Numbered from the stretch's first letter, positions 17,426-27,016 are shown. The stretch: DNA of 64,000 bases from an uncultured Collinsella sp. (GCA_900762355.1 CAAFGE010000032.1:1-64000), one strand, 5' to 3'. The notes: generated by a model from the sequence alone, not told the origin. Numbers and translations are program-made.

Positions 17426-18352
17426 ATGGAAGCACAGGAAAACTCCCAGACTGAGCAGAATGTTCAGACGCCCAAGAAGCGCGAGCTGGCGCTCGTATCG
17501 CGCAGTACCTATATCAAGGAGAAGGCGCTGCAGTGGATCTTCTTTGCCTGCGCGTTCTTGGCGGTCGTTACCGTCATCCTGATTTTTGTCTTTACCACGT
17601 ACTCGGCGCTGCCCGTCTTTACTGACATCGGTCTGGCTGACTTCTTTAGCTTTACGTGGGCGCCTTCCGAGGGCCACTACGGCATCTTGTCGCTGCTTGC
17701 TGGCTCGGGTCTGGTGACCGTCGGTGCGCTCGCCATGGGCGTGCCGCTGGGCGTGGGTACGGCCGTTTACCTGGTCGAGATTGCCAGCAAGCGCGTGCGC
17801 AAGCTCATCAGCCCCGCCGTTGACCTGCTGGCGGGCATACCCTCCATCATCTACGGCTTCTTTGGCATGATCATCATCCGCCCGTTTATCGCACAACTGA
17901 CCGGCGGCCTTGGTTTTGGTGCGCTGACGGCGTGGTTTGTGCTCGCCATCATGATCGTCCCTACCATCACCACGCTCACCATCGATGCTCTCAATTCCAT
18001 TCCCATGGGCATTCGCGAGGCATCGTATGCCATGGGCGCCACAAAGTGGCAGACCATCTATAAGGTCGTGCTACCTGCCGCGAAGCTGGGTATCGTTGAT
18101 GCCATCGTGCTGGGTATGGGCCGTGCCATCGGCGAGACCATGGCCGTGCTCATGGTCGTAGGTAACGCCCCGGTTATTCCCGACAGCATTGCGAGCCCCA
18201 TCTCGACGCTCACGAGCCAGATTGCGCTCGACATGAGCTATTCCTCGGGTCTGCACCGCTCGGCGCTGTTCGGCATGGGTGTGGTCCTGTTTATCATCTC
18301 CGCCACGCTGGTGGGTATCGTTCGTCTGATTTCCAAGAAGAAGAGGGGGTAG
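17426..18352 (+). CDS. pstC: Phosphate ABC transporter permease PstC
   Basis: A membrane permease of the high-affinity phosphate importer. The 308 residues contain six membrane segments after a 35-residue cytoplasmic N terminus. The EAA loop REASYAMGATKWQTIYKVVLP, which contacts the ATPase, is clear. ATG 17426 is chosen because AAGGGGAG lies about 9 nt upstream; GTG 17417 overlaps the pstS stop. The pstA start is 3 nt downstream. Confidence 0.94.
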   Translation: MEAQENSQTEQNVQTPKKRELALVSRSTYIKEKALQWIFFACAFLAVVTVILIFVFTTYSALPVFTDIGLADFFSFTWAPSEGHYGILSLLAGSGLVTVGALAMGVPLGVGTAVYLVEIASKRVRKLISPAVDLLAGIPSIIYGFFGMIIIRPFIAQLTGGLGFGALTAWFVLAIMIVPTITTLTIDALNSIPMGIREASYAMGATKWQTIYKVVLPAAKLGIVDAIVLGMGRAIGETMAVLMVVGNAPVIPDSIASPISTLTSQIALDMSYSSGLHRSALFGMGVVLFIISATLVGIVRLISKKKRG

Positions 18353-18355
18353 GCT

Positions 18356-19261
18356 ATGTCCGATTCCGTTGACACGACGGTCGATACGACCTCGTCGCGC
18401 GAGCGCATCAAGCGTGCCCTTTCCCACGGCAAGAAGGGCCGCATCAACAAGGACCTGTCCAACAAGATCATGCTTGGCGTGTTTCGTGCCGCTGCCTACA
18501 TCACCACGCTGGTGCTGGTCGCTATCATCGCCTACGTGGTCATCAACGGCCTGCCACACATCTCGCTCGACTTTATCTTCGGTTGGCCCCAGGGCGTCAA
18601 CGCCGAGGGCGGAATTTGGCCCACGATCGTCTCGACCGTCTACGTGACGGCGCTCGCCATGCTTATCTGCACGCCGATCGCTGTGCTGGCAGCCGTCTAT
18701 CTGGCCGAGTACGCCAAGCAGGGCAAGGTCGTCGAGCTCATTCGCTACGCTGCTGACGCTTTGGCCTCGGTGCCCTCCATCGTTATGGGCCTGTTTGGCT
18801 ACGCCTTGTTTGTCGAGGCTATGGGCCTGGGCCTTTCGATGGTCTCGGCCGCTCTGGCGCTCGCGCTCTTGATGCTTCCCATCGTCATGCGCACCACCGA
18901 AGAAGCCATTCGCGCCGTTCCGCGCTATATCCGTTGGGGCGCGTACGGCCTGGGCGCTACCAAGTGGCAGGTCGTCTCCAAGATCGTGCTTCCTTCGGCC
19001 TTTGGCCGCATTGCCACGGGCATCGTCCTTGCCATCGGCCGTGCCATCGGCGAGACCGCCGTGGTGCTCTACACCATGGGCCAGGCCATCAATCTACCTA
19101 TTTCGCCGCTCGATTCCGGTCGTCCCATGACCGTTCACCTGTACCTGCTTGCCAACGACGGCATCAACATGAACGCAGCCTACGGCACCGCGCTCTTGCT
19201 GATGGTGATCATTTTGGCCTTCAACCTGTTTGCGCGCTTCCTGTCGCGCAAGCGTCGCTAG
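18356..19261 (+). CDS. pstA: Phosphate ABC transporter permease PstA
   Basis: The second permease of the Pst importer. The 301 residues have six membrane segments and the EAA loop WGAYGLGATKWQVVSKIVLP. ASVPSIVMGLFGYALFV is a typical PstA segment. It lies directly between pstC and pstB with near-zero spacing. Confidence 0.94.
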   Translation: MSDSVDTTVDTTSSRERIKRALSHGKKGRINKDLSNKIMLGVFRAAAYITTLVLVAIIAYVVINGLPHISLDFIFGWPQGVNAEGGIWPTIVSTVYVTALAMLICTPIAVLAAVYLAEYAKQGKVVELIRYAADALASVPSIVMGLFGYALFVEAMGLGLSMVSAALALALLMLPIVMRTTEEAIRAVPRYIRWGAYGLGATKWQVVSKIVLPSAFGRIATGIVLAIGRAIGETAVVLYTMGQAINLPISPLDSGRPMTVHLYLLANDGINMNAAYGTALLLMVIILAFNLFARFLSRKRR

Positions 19262-19273
19262 TTAAGGAGTCCC

Positions 19274-20077
<804 letters not shown>

Positions 20078-20169
20078 TCGGTACGACTAGTCCCAAGCCG
20101 ATCGGATCTGGTCCGGTGCGTATTCACTGTGCGGGCGGCATGACCGCACCCAACTGATTGGAGTGAACC

Positions 20170-21027
20170 ATGCGCAAACTGTTTTCCCGTCAGCTCATCG
20201 AGGCCCGTCACGAGATGCTGAGCATCTACGAGGCCGTCGATCTGGCCCTCCACGATGCCGTGAAGGCCTATGTGACCGACGACCGCAAGCTCGCCACCAA
20301 GACCAAGAAGCGTACGCTTTCGATTGACGCACGCTGCGCCAACCTGGAGGCCGTCTGCTACAACCTGATTGCCACGCAGTCACCGGTCGCCTCCGACTTC
20401 CGCTTGCTGCAGACGATCATCTACGTCGACTTTAACCTGCAGCGCATGACCGACAAGGTTCGTCAGATCTGCCGTGCCACGCGTCATATGATCAAGGCCG
20501 ACATCTCGCTGCCCAAGGAGCTTGTCGGCACGGTCGAGGCCGAGGCTGAGGCCGTCTACCAGGTGTTGGGCTCTTCGCTTTCTGCGCTCGTCACTAACGA
20601 CATGTCCATCATCTGCAACCTTGCCGTCGAGGACGAGCCAGTGCACGCCGCCTACGAGAAGTTCTTCCGCACCTTTAACCGTATGGATACGGGCGACTTT
20701 ATGGACGACGACAGCAACTATGACGATCTGCGCCGCGCCATCATGGTTTCGCGCTACCTCGATCGCATCGCTTCGATTTCCATCGATGCCGCCTGCCGTC
20801 TGACCTTCCTGTTGACTGGTCAGCGTATGAATGCCGGCGATATCGCCCGCACTGATGAGGATGAGCTCGAGAGCATGCGCGTGCCTTCGGGCGAGGGTGT
20901 TATCATGAGGCCCGCCGTCGACGCGCACTACGTTGCCAAGGTGCCCGTTAACGAGGTCAGCGAGGGTCTTCGCTACCTGCTCGATCATCTTGAGGACGAG
21001 GACGATGGCGAGGACGACGAGGAGTAA
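20170..21027 (+). CDS. phoU: Phosphate transport regulator PhoU
   Basis: PhoU links the Pst transporter to phosphate signalling. The 285 residues form two predicted three-helix PhoU repeats with E/DxxxD metal-site segments (LIATQSPVASDFRLLQTI, YDDLRRAIMVSRYLDRIASI). The tail after about residue 225 is acidic (DEDDGEDDEE) and makes the protein longer than the usual 220-240 residues. It closes the pst operon, 92 nt after pstB. Confidence 0.92.
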   Translation: MRKLFSRQLIEARHEMLSIYEAVDLALHDAVKAYVTDDRKLATKTKKRTLSIDARCANLEAVCYNLIATQSPVASDFRLLQTIIYVDFNLQRMTDKVRQICRATRHMIKADISLPKELVGTVEAEAEAVYQVLGSSLSALVTNDMSIICNLAVEDEPVHAAYEKFFRTFNRMDTGDFMDDDSNYDDLRRAIMVSRYLDRIASISIDAACRLTFLLTGQRMNAGDIARTDEDELESMRVPSGEGVIMRPAVDAHYVAKVPVNEVSEGLRYLLDHLEDEDDGEDDEE

Positions 21028-21064
21028 GTGATCCCGTTCGTCGAAAGATTGTAAATACCTAAGT

Positions 21065-21101
21065 GAGCGCGGCCTTGCACATGCGGGGCCGCGCTCTTGC
21101 G
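21065..21101 (+). terminator. Hairpin terminator after phoU
   Basis: GAGCGCGGCC pairs perfectly with GGCCGCGCTC over a 12-nt loop, followed by a weak T-rich run (TTGCGTT). It lies between phoU and yggS and probably ends the pst transcript. Confidence 0.65.
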
Positions 21102-21146
21102 TTAGCATGGGACTACTTGTTTGGCTGTCAGCGGAGGCGATTAGCA

Positions 21147-21884
21147 ATGGATAACTATTTGGACTTGATGCGCGCTCGCCGCGAGCAGATTCTGGAACGT
21201 TTTTATGCGGCGCTCGATCGCGCAGGCCGTCCCCACGACGCCGCGAGCCTCATTGCCGTGTCCAAGACCGTTGGTGTCGATGAGACCGTTGCCGCCATCC
21301 AGGCGGGGTATCGCCATTTTGCCGAGAACCGCCCGCAGGAGCTGGTTCGCAAGCTCACGGGTCTGGCGGAGCATCCGGAGCTGCCCGAGGTGCGCTTCGA
21401 TATGATCGGCAACCTGCAGACCAATAAGATCAATGCGGTGCTGGGCTCAGCCGAGCTGATTCACTCGGTGGGTTCGCTGCATCTGGCGCAGGCGATCTCG
21501 AGCCGTGCTGTCCGCAAGATTGAGGCAGGCGAGCTCGCCGGCCCCCAGCGTGTGCTCATTGAGGTCAATGTGAGTGGTGAGGAGTCGAAGGGAGGCTTTT
21601 CGCCCGATGAGATTCGCGCCGCCGCGGGTGAGCTTGCGGAACTTGAGGGAATTTGCGTGCAGGGGCTTATGACTATGGCGCCCCGGGGGAATAAGGATGT
21701 GGCACGCCGCACCTTTGCGGGGCTTCGTGAGCTGAGGGATGAGCTGGAGGCGGCGCATCCCGATTTGAACCTGCCTGAGCTTTCCTGCGGCATGAGCGAG
21801 GACTTTGAGCCTGCCCTTGAGGAGGGCTCTACGCTCGTTCGCCTGGGCAGGGTAGTATTTAGCCCGGAGTTTGCAGTAAAATAA
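21147..21884 (+). CDS. yggS: YggS family pyridoxal phosphate-binding protein
   Basis: A PLP-homeostasis protein (PLPBP/YggS) with an alanine-racemase-like barrel. The 245 residues include LIAVSKTVGVDE (PLP lysine), FAENRPQELVRK, FDMIGNLQTNK, LIEVNVSGEESKGGF and LSCGMSEDFEPALEEGSTLVRLGR. ATG 21147 follows GGAGG by 9 nt. Placement before sepF is the usual arrangement in Gram-positive division clusters. Confidence 0.94.
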   Translation: MDNYLDLMRARREQILERFYAALDRAGRPHDAASLIAVSKTVGVDETVAAIQAGYRHFAENRPQELVRKLTGLAEHPELPEVRFDMIGNLQTNKINAVLGSAELIHSVGSLHLAQAISSRAVRKIEAGELAGPQRVLIEVNVSGEESKGGFSPDEIRAAAGELAELEGICVQGLMTMAPRGNKDVARRTFAGLRELRDELEAAHPDLNLPELSCGMSEDFEPALEEGSTLVRLGRVVFSPEFAVK

Positions 21885-21944
21885 GGCTCTGAAGTGCGCA
21901 CTGATTATCGGAGCGCCTGCACTAAACCGCGAGAGGACACAACC

Positions 21945-22667
21945 ATGGGCTTCCTTGACGAGATTAAAAATAAGATGCACCTGGGCGGCCAGCAGGGTTA
22001 CGACCAGGGTTATGGCCAGGACGACGACTACGGCTACGATGACGGCTATGACGATAGTTATCAGGGCAACGGCTACAGCGGTGCTTCGGGCGAGGGCTTC
22101 TACACCCAAGACGAGCCGAGCAACGGCCTGCTTGGTCAGACGCGCCGCGGTGAAGCTGAGTCGGTTGCCGTGTATACGCGCTCCGGTCAGCTGGTCGGCG
22201 ATGACTCTCGCCATGCCACGACGTATAACCCGCCTTCGCGCTCGCAGGACAGTGTTGCGAGCGGTTATCGTCCTGGTGCCTATGACACGCCGTCTAGCTA
22301 CGCCGAGAACACCCGCGCCCGTGCCGCCGCTGCGCCCGCGCCTGCACCGAGCGATGCCTCGGCCTATGCGAGCAATATCATCAACGCCACACCGCAGCTG
22401 CCGGCCTATGTCCTGCGCCCCGAGAGCTATGACGACGTGGAGACCGTGGTGCGCCGCGTTCGCACCAAGCAGCCTGTCGCACTGATTTTTGTGGGCGTAC
22501 GCACCGAAGTTGCCAAGCGCGTCTTGGACTTCTCTTACGGCTTTGCCTGCGGTCTGGGTGCCACGGTCAAGGAGGTGGGCGACCGCGTGTTCATGGTGCT
22601 GCCCGCCGGTTGCGAGGTCAAAGATTCCGATCTCAAGAAGCTTCGTGCGGACGGCTACCTTAAGTAA
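21945..22667 (+). CDS. sepF: Cell division protein SepF
   Basis: SepF anchors FtsZ to the membrane in bacteria without FtsA. The 240 residues start with the amphipathic membrane-binding MGFLDEIKNKM, have a Gly/Tyr/Asp-rich disordered middle, and end in the SepF core (about residues 145-235: PVALIFVGVRTEVAKRVLDF...GVT-like fold, RVFMVLPAGCEV). GAGAGGA precedes ATG 21945. No ftsA is present in the window, consistent with SepF being the Z-ring anchor. Confidence 0.94.
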   Translation: MGFLDEIKNKMHLGGQQGYDQGYGQDDDYGYDDGYDDSYQGNGYSGASGEGFYTQDEPSNGLLGQTRRGEAESVAVYTRSGQLVGDDSRHATTYNPPSRSQDSVASGYRPGAYDTPSSYAENTRARAAAAPAPAPSDASAYASNIINATPQLPAYVLRPESYDDVETVVRRVRTKQPVALIFVGVRTEVAKRVLDFSYGFACGLGATVKEVGDRVFMVLPAGCEVKDSDLKKLRADGYLK

Positions 22668-22688
22668 AGACAAGACGAGGAGATTCCC

Positions 22689-22970
22689 ATCAACATCTAC
22701 ACTATCGTCCAGCTGGTCAACACGCTGTTCAACTTCTATTCCACGCTCATTGTCGTCTACTGCTTTATGACGTGGATTCCGATGAAGCAGGGTGGTTTGC
22801 TTCAGGATATTGCCGCGGTGCTTGATAGCGTGTGCGGTCCGTGGCTCAACCTGTTCCGTCGTTTCATCCCGCCGATGGGCGGTATCGATTTTTCGCCGGT
22901 CGTTGCGATTATTGCGTTGCAGTTGGTGCAGAGGCTGGTTCTGCAGCTTCTTATAGGTATACTCGTGTAG
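22689..22970 (+). CDS. yggT: YggT family membrane protein (apparent ATC start)
   Basis: A small membrane protein with two hydrophobic helices typical of YggT, which accompanies sepF and divIVA. The frame is open from the sepF stop (22665) with no ATG, GTG or TTG before 22767. Starting at ATG 22767 would delete the first helix (IVQLVNTLFNFYSTLIVVYCF). GAGGAG at 22677-22682 lies 6 nt before ATC 22689, so translation most likely starts there (93 residues); ATT 22683 is too close to the Shine-Dalgarno. Family motifs are TWIPM, GPWLNLFRRFIPPMGGIDFSPVVA. A base error changing ATG to ATC is possible. Confidence 0.85.
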   Translation: MNIYTIVQLVNTLFNFYSTLIVVYCFMTWIPMKQGGLLQDIAAVLDSVCGPWLNLFRRFIPPMGGIDFSPVVAIIALQLVQRLVLQLLIGILV

Positions 22971-23031
22971 AACTGTCTTAGTAACTTACGTCGGGCGTGT
23001 AGCGCCGAGGCGATGAAAAAGGAGACTTGTT

Positions 23032-23706
23032 ATGGCTATTACCCCTGCAGACATCCAGGCTCAGACTTTCTCTGAGGCCAAGCGTGGCTACGATCCTGCT
23101 GAGGTCGACGTCTTCTTGGAGACGCTGTCCTCTGAGGTTGACGCTATGCTCGCTAAGATCGTCGACCTTAAGGGTCGTCTGACTGCTACCGAGCAGCAGC
23201 TTGCCGATGCGCAGGCTCAGCTTGCCCAGGCTCAGGATGCCCCCGCCCAGGCCGTTCCTGCCGCCCCCGTGGCTGCTCCCGCCCCTGACTTCTCCGCTCA
23301 GGAGCGCCAGATTTCCGCTGCCCTGATCGCTGCCCAGCAGACCGCTGAGACCATCGTCAACGATGCCAATGAGAACGCTGAGCGTATTCGCAACGAGGCT
23401 GACGCCAAGGCCCGCGAGGTTATCCGCCAGGCTCTGACCGAAAAGCAGGCTGAGCTCGAGGAGATCGATCGTCTCAAGGCTTCTCGTGAGGAGTTCAAGG
23501 CCGAGTATCTCAAGCTCATCCAGCACTTCATGGACGATGCCCAGAACTCCTTCCCGGCCGACCTCATGGCCTCCACGCCGGTCGGTTCTGCCGCTTCTCC
23601 TGCGGTGACTGTTCCCGCCGAGCCGCTGCCCGTCGCTGACCCGGTTGTCCCCGTGGCCGATCCCTTCGCCCCGATCGACAACTTCGCTGCCGACGACCTG
23701 GACTAA
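23032..23706 (+). CDS. divIVA: Cell division/polarity protein DivIVA
   Basis: A coiled-coil protein that senses curved membrane and recruits growth or division factors (Wag31 in Actinobacteria). The 224 residues start with the DivIVA N-terminal domain (ITPADIQAQTF, GYDPAEVDVFLE), followed by coiled coils from about residue 30-65 and 85-170 separated by an Ala/Pro-rich stretch, and an acidic tail. GGAGA precedes the ATG. Codon use is strongly biased, suggesting high expression. Confidence 0.93.
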   Translation: MAITPADIQAQTFSEAKRGYDPAEVDVFLETLSSEVDAMLAKIVDLKGRLTATEQQLADAQAQLAQAQDAPAQAVPAAPVAAPAPDFSAQERQISAALIAAQQTAETIVNDANENAERIRNEADAKAREVIRQALTEKQAELEEIDRLKASREEFKAEYLKLIQHFMDDAQNSFPADLMASTPVGSAASPAVTVPAEPLPVADPVVPVADPFAPIDNFAADDLD

Positions 23707-23734
23707 CATTCGGCCTACAATTTAGTGCCTAGAA

Positions 23735-23763
23735 AGGACCCGCAGTTTGCGGGTCCTTTTTTA
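23735..23763 (+). terminator. Terminator of divIVA
   Basis: AGGACCCGC and GCGGGTCCT pair around a 5-nt loop and are followed by six T residues. It ends the yggS-sepF-yggT-divIVA group. Confidence 0.92.
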
Positions 23764-23787
23764 TGACTGTACCGGGGCGCGCAACAT

Positions 23788-23825
23788 AAAAAACCGAGCC
23801 CTGCACATAGTGGCGCAGAACTCGG
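23788..23825 (-). terminator. Terminator of the nitroreductase gene (minus strand)
   Basis: On the minus strand an 11-bp stem (CCGAGTTCTGC / GCAGGGCTCGG, with G-T pairs) is followed by six T residues. It lies 48 nt beyond the nitroreductase stop. Confidence 0.85.
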
Positions 23826-23873
23826 CGAATGGGTGAGCGGTAAAAGGTAGGTTTTAGGGCATGTGCCAAAAAA

Positions 23874-24404
23874 CTACTTGAGGAGGAAGTTGGGGAGGGG
23901 AATGGTACGGGCCTCGCGATGCTCGGGGTCGGCGATGTGGTCGGCAGGATAGCCACAGACAAGCATGTGATAGGGATAAACGCCCTTGGGCAGATTGAAC
24001 TGCTCCTGTGCCACCTCAGGCTTAAAATGGCATACCCAGCACGTTCCCAGGCCCTGCTCGGTGGCCTCCATCATCATCTGATCGCACACGATGGACGTAT
24101 CGATTTCGCTGGAATTCATCTGATCGTACGGGCGCACCCAAGCATCATCGGTAACGCTGCAAATAAGGAAGACAAGCGGGGCCCCAAAGATAGACCCATC
24201 ACGAGCAAACCGAGGCTGACAAGCAGCAGCCTTCTCCAGAAGCTCAGGCGTATCCAGCACCATCACACGAGAAGGATGATTATTACAAGCAGAAGGAGCA
24301 ATCCGCCCAGCCTCAACAATGGCATCCACCACAGCCTGCTCAACAGCCCGATCTTCAAACTCACGACAGGAATAACGATCCCGAGCCAGATCCAAATAGC
24401 TCAT
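23874..24404 (-). CDS. Nitroreductase family FMN-dependent oxidoreductase
   Basis: A 176-residue nitroreductase-fold protein that binds FMN. Family features are DRYSCREFEDRAV near the N terminus, APSACNNHPSRVMVLD, and GLGTCWVCHF with the late PxGVYPYHMLVCGYP. The start at 24404 has GGAGGG 6 nt upstream on the minus strand; upstream in-frame codons to 24566 are unlikely to be translated. The physiological substrate cannot be told from the sequence. Confidence 0.88.
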   Translation of the reverse strand: MSYLDLARDRYSCREFEDRAVEQAVVDAIVEAGRIAPSACNNHPSRVMVLDTPELLEKAAACQPRFARDGSIFGAPLVFLICSVTDDAWVRPYDQMNSSEIDTSIVCDQMMMEATEQGLGTCWVCHFKPEVAQEQFNLPKGVYPYHMLVCGYPADHIADPEHREARTIPLPNFLLK

Positions 24405-24570
24405 ACAAAGCCCTCCAACAAACAAATAACGAAACAAAGATAACCAAAGGGCACCCAAAGCACCATCCAGCCAAACGTTTAAGGCGGTCCCAAAGTTCCC
24501 AATCGGGCCCCAAGGCCCTGCCAACAAAAGCCCCATCGCTTTCAAAGTATCAGCCAAAGTTCCCAATGGC

Positions 24571-24681
24571 GGTACGTAAGGGAGCGGGCCCGACCACTAA
24601 TAACCTTTTGAACGACTCTGCTTGCAGCCGGAGCGAAAAAGGTTATTAGTGGTCGGGCCCGCGACCGCCGGGACACGTACC
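24571..24681. repeat. Long inverted repeat between DUF47 gene and nitroreductase gene
   Basis: Two perfect 26-nt arms (24584-24609 and 24637-24662, starting GCGGGCCCGACC) flank a 27-nt spacer. Outer arms GGTACGT (24571-24577) and ACGTACC (24675-24681) add a second paired layer. It begins 6 nt beyond the DUF47 stop and could terminate that transcript, but it is far longer than a normal terminator and has no T run after the stem. The rest of the 24405-24686 gap holds a 14-nt direct repeat (CCAAAGTTCCCAAT at 24490 and 24554). Confidence 0.85.
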
Positions 24682-24686
24682 CCCAA

Positions 24687-25310
24687 TTAACTGTTCTTCA
24701 TGACAATCGAATCCACGACATCGGCCACATTCTCGCAGCAGTCGGCGCAGTACTCCAGGAAGGCGTAGACGTCACGCCAAGCGATGACCTCGAGCGGGTC
24801 CTTGCCGTTAACGTGCAGGTTGCGCATGGCGTTGATGTAGAGCTCGTCGGCCTCGGACTCGATGGTGTTGATCTGGATGACCAGCTCGCGCAGCGTTTTG
24901 GACTTGCGGTAGTTGGGAAGCTCGACCATCAGGTCTTTCATGGCGCGGCAGGCGTCAGTCACCTTGTGGGCGATGACGATGGCGTCGGGATGGATGCTCT
25001 GAATGTTGGTGAAGTAGACGCGCTGCACGACGCCCTCAATACGGTCGAGCACGGTGTCGAGCGCGCAGCTCATCAGATCCAGATCCTCGCGCTCGAGCGG
25101 GGTGATAAAGGCGGTGAGCAGGGCGTCTTCGAGCTCGTGGTGCTTCTTGTCTGCCGCATGCTCAATCGCATGCATCTCCTCGAGCATGTCGTGGATCTGC
25201 GCGGGATCAAAGTTCTCAAAAATCTTGATGAGCAACTCTGCGGCCTGGACAGCAAGGTCGGCACAGGCGACGTAGTTGTCAAAGTAGAACGAATCGGGTT
25301 TCTTTGCCAT
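24687..25310 (-). CDS. DUF47 family phosphate transport regulator (PhoU-like)
   Basis: A 207-residue all-helical protein of the DUF47/YkaA family. These PhoU-like proteins are almost always encoded next to Pit transporters and are thought to regulate them. Visible family segments are ADKKHHELEDALLTAFITPLERED and TVLDRIEGVVQR. It is downstream of pit on the same strand with a 67-nt gap and AAAGGA before its ATG. Confidence 0.88.
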   Translation of the reverse strand: MAKKPDSFYFDNYVACADLAVQAAELLIKIFENFDPAQIHDMLEEMHAIEHAADKKHHELEDALLTAFITPLEREDLDLMSCALDTVLDRIEGVVQRVYFTNIQSIHPDAIVIAHKVTDACRAMKDLMVELPNYRKSKTLRELVIQINTIESEADELYINAMRNLHVNGKDPLEVIAWRDVYAFLEYCADCCENVADVVDSIVMKNS

Positions 25311-25377
25311 GGGTGGGTCCTTTCGAGGCGAAGACGGGTGGGCGAAGTGTTGCGGTCCAGATGGACGTTCGGTTTGA

Positions 25378-26427
25378 CTAGAGGAACATCATGAACAGCT
25401 TGGCCATGACAAAGCTGATGAGTCCGCAGGCGGGGAAGGTGAAGAACCAGGTGAACATCATGTCCTTGACGACGCCGAAGTTGATGGCCGAGAGGCGCTT
25501 GACGGCACCGACGCCCATGATGGCGCAGGTTTTGATGTGGGTGGAGGACACAGGGATGCCGGTAAGGGTGGCAAGCAGCAGGTTCGCGGCGCCCGCGAGG
25601 TCGGCGGAGAAGCCCTGATACTTCTCGAGCTTAACCATGCTCTGGCCGACGGACTTGATGATGCGCTCACCGCCCACGCTGGTGCCGATACCCATGGTGG
25701 CCGAGCACAGCAGCATGATCCAGATGGGGATGCCGGCATCGCCGACGCTGGTCTGGCCGTTTGCGAAGGCCACGCCTAAAAAGAGCACGCCGATGAACTT
25801 CTGTCCATCCTGCGCGCCGTGCATGAAGCTCATGGCCGCAGCGCTCGCGATCTGAGCGTATTTAAAGAAGACATTGGCACGTCGCCTGTTGGCGGCGGCG
25901 AAAAGAATCGAGACGAGTTTGCACAGGACCCAGCCCATGACAAAGCCCAGGCCGATGGAGAGCGCCAGGCCGTAGATGACCTTCATCCACTCGTGGACGT
26001 TGACGCTGCTCGCGCCGCCGAGGGCGATAGCGGCACCGGTCAGGCCGGCGATAAGGCTGTGGCTTTGCGAGGTGGGGATGCCAAAACGCGATGCTGTGGC
26101 GCCGTAGACGACGATGGAGAACAGCGCTGCGCAGAGGCACGCGAGCGCCATGGTGCTGTTTCCGCCAAAGTCAACGATATGCGAGATGGTATTGGCGACG
26201 CTCGCGTTAAAGTGCGTCATGATGAGCACGCCGAGGAAGTTGAATGCGGCGCTCATGAGAATGGCGGCGCGGGCGGGCATGCAACGCGTAGTGACGCAGG
26301 TCGCGATGGCGTTGGGCGCGTCGGTCCATCCATTGACGAAGATGGCGCCGAGCGCGAGGATCACGGTGACGGCAAGGACTGGGTTCGACACAATTTGGCC
26401 GAGGAAGGTTGAGAACGTTACGTCCAT
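25378..26427 (-). CDS. pit: Inorganic phosphate transporter, PiT family
   Basis: A low-affinity cation-coupled phosphate permease. The 349 residues have about ten membrane segments and the duplicated PiT signatures GWTDAPNAIATCV near the N terminus, GIPTSQSHSLIAGLTGAA in the first repeat, and GIPVSSTHIKTCAIMGVG in the second. It forms an operon with the DUF47 gene. Together with the pst operon 4 kb away, this gives the region two phosphate importers, each with its own PhoU-like partner. Confidence 0.93.
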   Translation of the reverse strand: MDVTFSTFLGQIVSNPVLAVTVILALGAIFVNGWTDAPNAIATCVTTRCMPARAAILMSAAFNFLGVLIMTHFNASVANTISHIVDFGGNSTMALACLCAALFSIVVYGATASRFGIPTSQSHSLIAGLTGAAIALGGASSVNVHEWMKVIYGLALSIGLGFVMGWVLCKLVSILFAAANRRRANVFFKYAQIASAAAMSFMHGAQDGQKFIGVLFLGVAFANGQTSVGDAGIPIWIMLLCSATMGIGTSVGGERIIKSVGQSMVKLEKYQGFSADLAGAANLLLATLTGIPVSSTHIKTCAIMGVGAVKRLSAINFGVVKDMMFTWFFTFPACGLISFVMAKLFMMFL

Positions 26428-26640
26428 ATATGGGCTTTCTCGAAGTTTGCAGACACGTTACAAAAACATGATAAATCGTATCACCTCCTGCGGGTCTCTT
26501 TACCGAGTTCTGATGGGAGAAGTGAATTTTTTGGCACTAAAATTGAATATTAGCCCTGTTGACCGCGGGTGTTCTTTTTGCTAACACGCCATGAGGACGC
26601 GTGTGCGCGCTCCAACACCCCAAAACCACAGTCTGTTCGC

Positions 26641-26670
26641 TTTACAACATGCAAACATGCGTTCGATAAT
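26641..26670 (+). promoter_or_regulatory. Promoter with LexA-box-like operator
   Basis: TTTACA (26641-26646) and GATAAT (26665-26670) are separated by 18 nt. The spacer contains CAAACATGCGTTCG (26652-26665), which matches the Gram-positive SOS box CGAAC-N4-GTTCG at all but one position. A repressor there would block RNA polymerase. The predicted transcript start falls at about 26677, next to the ATG at 26678. Confidence 0.6.
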
Positions 26671-26677
26671 AGGAGAC

Positions 26678-27016
26678 ATGGAATATCGACAGACAGATGG
26701 CAAAACTCGGCGCGTGCACAAGCAGTATGTGGACGTCGTGGCTCGCATCCTCGCGGGCGGACAGGTCGTGCCGGTCACCGTCTGCTGGGTCGACGGTCGT
26801 TGCTTTACGATTGACGAGATTGTCTCGACCACTGGGTTTGGCCTGACGGTTCACGGCATTCGTACGGCAACCTATAAGGTGCGTTTTGGCGGGCATGCGA
26901 CCGAGTTGTATCTGGAGGACCAGACGCGTGAACGACCAGATGGCTCGCAGGCCCACGTGATGCGTTGGTGGGTCTGGGCGTTTGATCGTACGCTTGAGGG
27001 CGAGCGCCGTAGGTAA
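26678..27016 (+). CDS. Small uncharacterised protein behind an SOS-box-like promoter
   Basis: A 112-residue protein, not confidently assigned. It contains CWVDGRCFTIDEIVS, a TYKVRFGGHATELYLED strand region and RWWVWAFD near the C terminus. This pattern recalls small DUFs (for example DUF6504-like proteins near Y-family polymerases), but that is a weak resemblance. ATG 26678 follows AGGAG closely; in-frame codons upstream to 26591 lie across the promoter. The predicted transcription start coincides with the ATG, so the mRNA may be leaderless. A DNA-damage link is inferred only from the operator. Confidence 0.65.
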   Translation: MEYRQTDGKTRRVHKQYVDVVARILAGGQVVPVTVCWVDGRCFTIDEIVSTTGFGLTVHGIRTATYKVRFGGHATELYLEDQTRERPDGSQAHVMRWWVWAFDRTLEGERRR

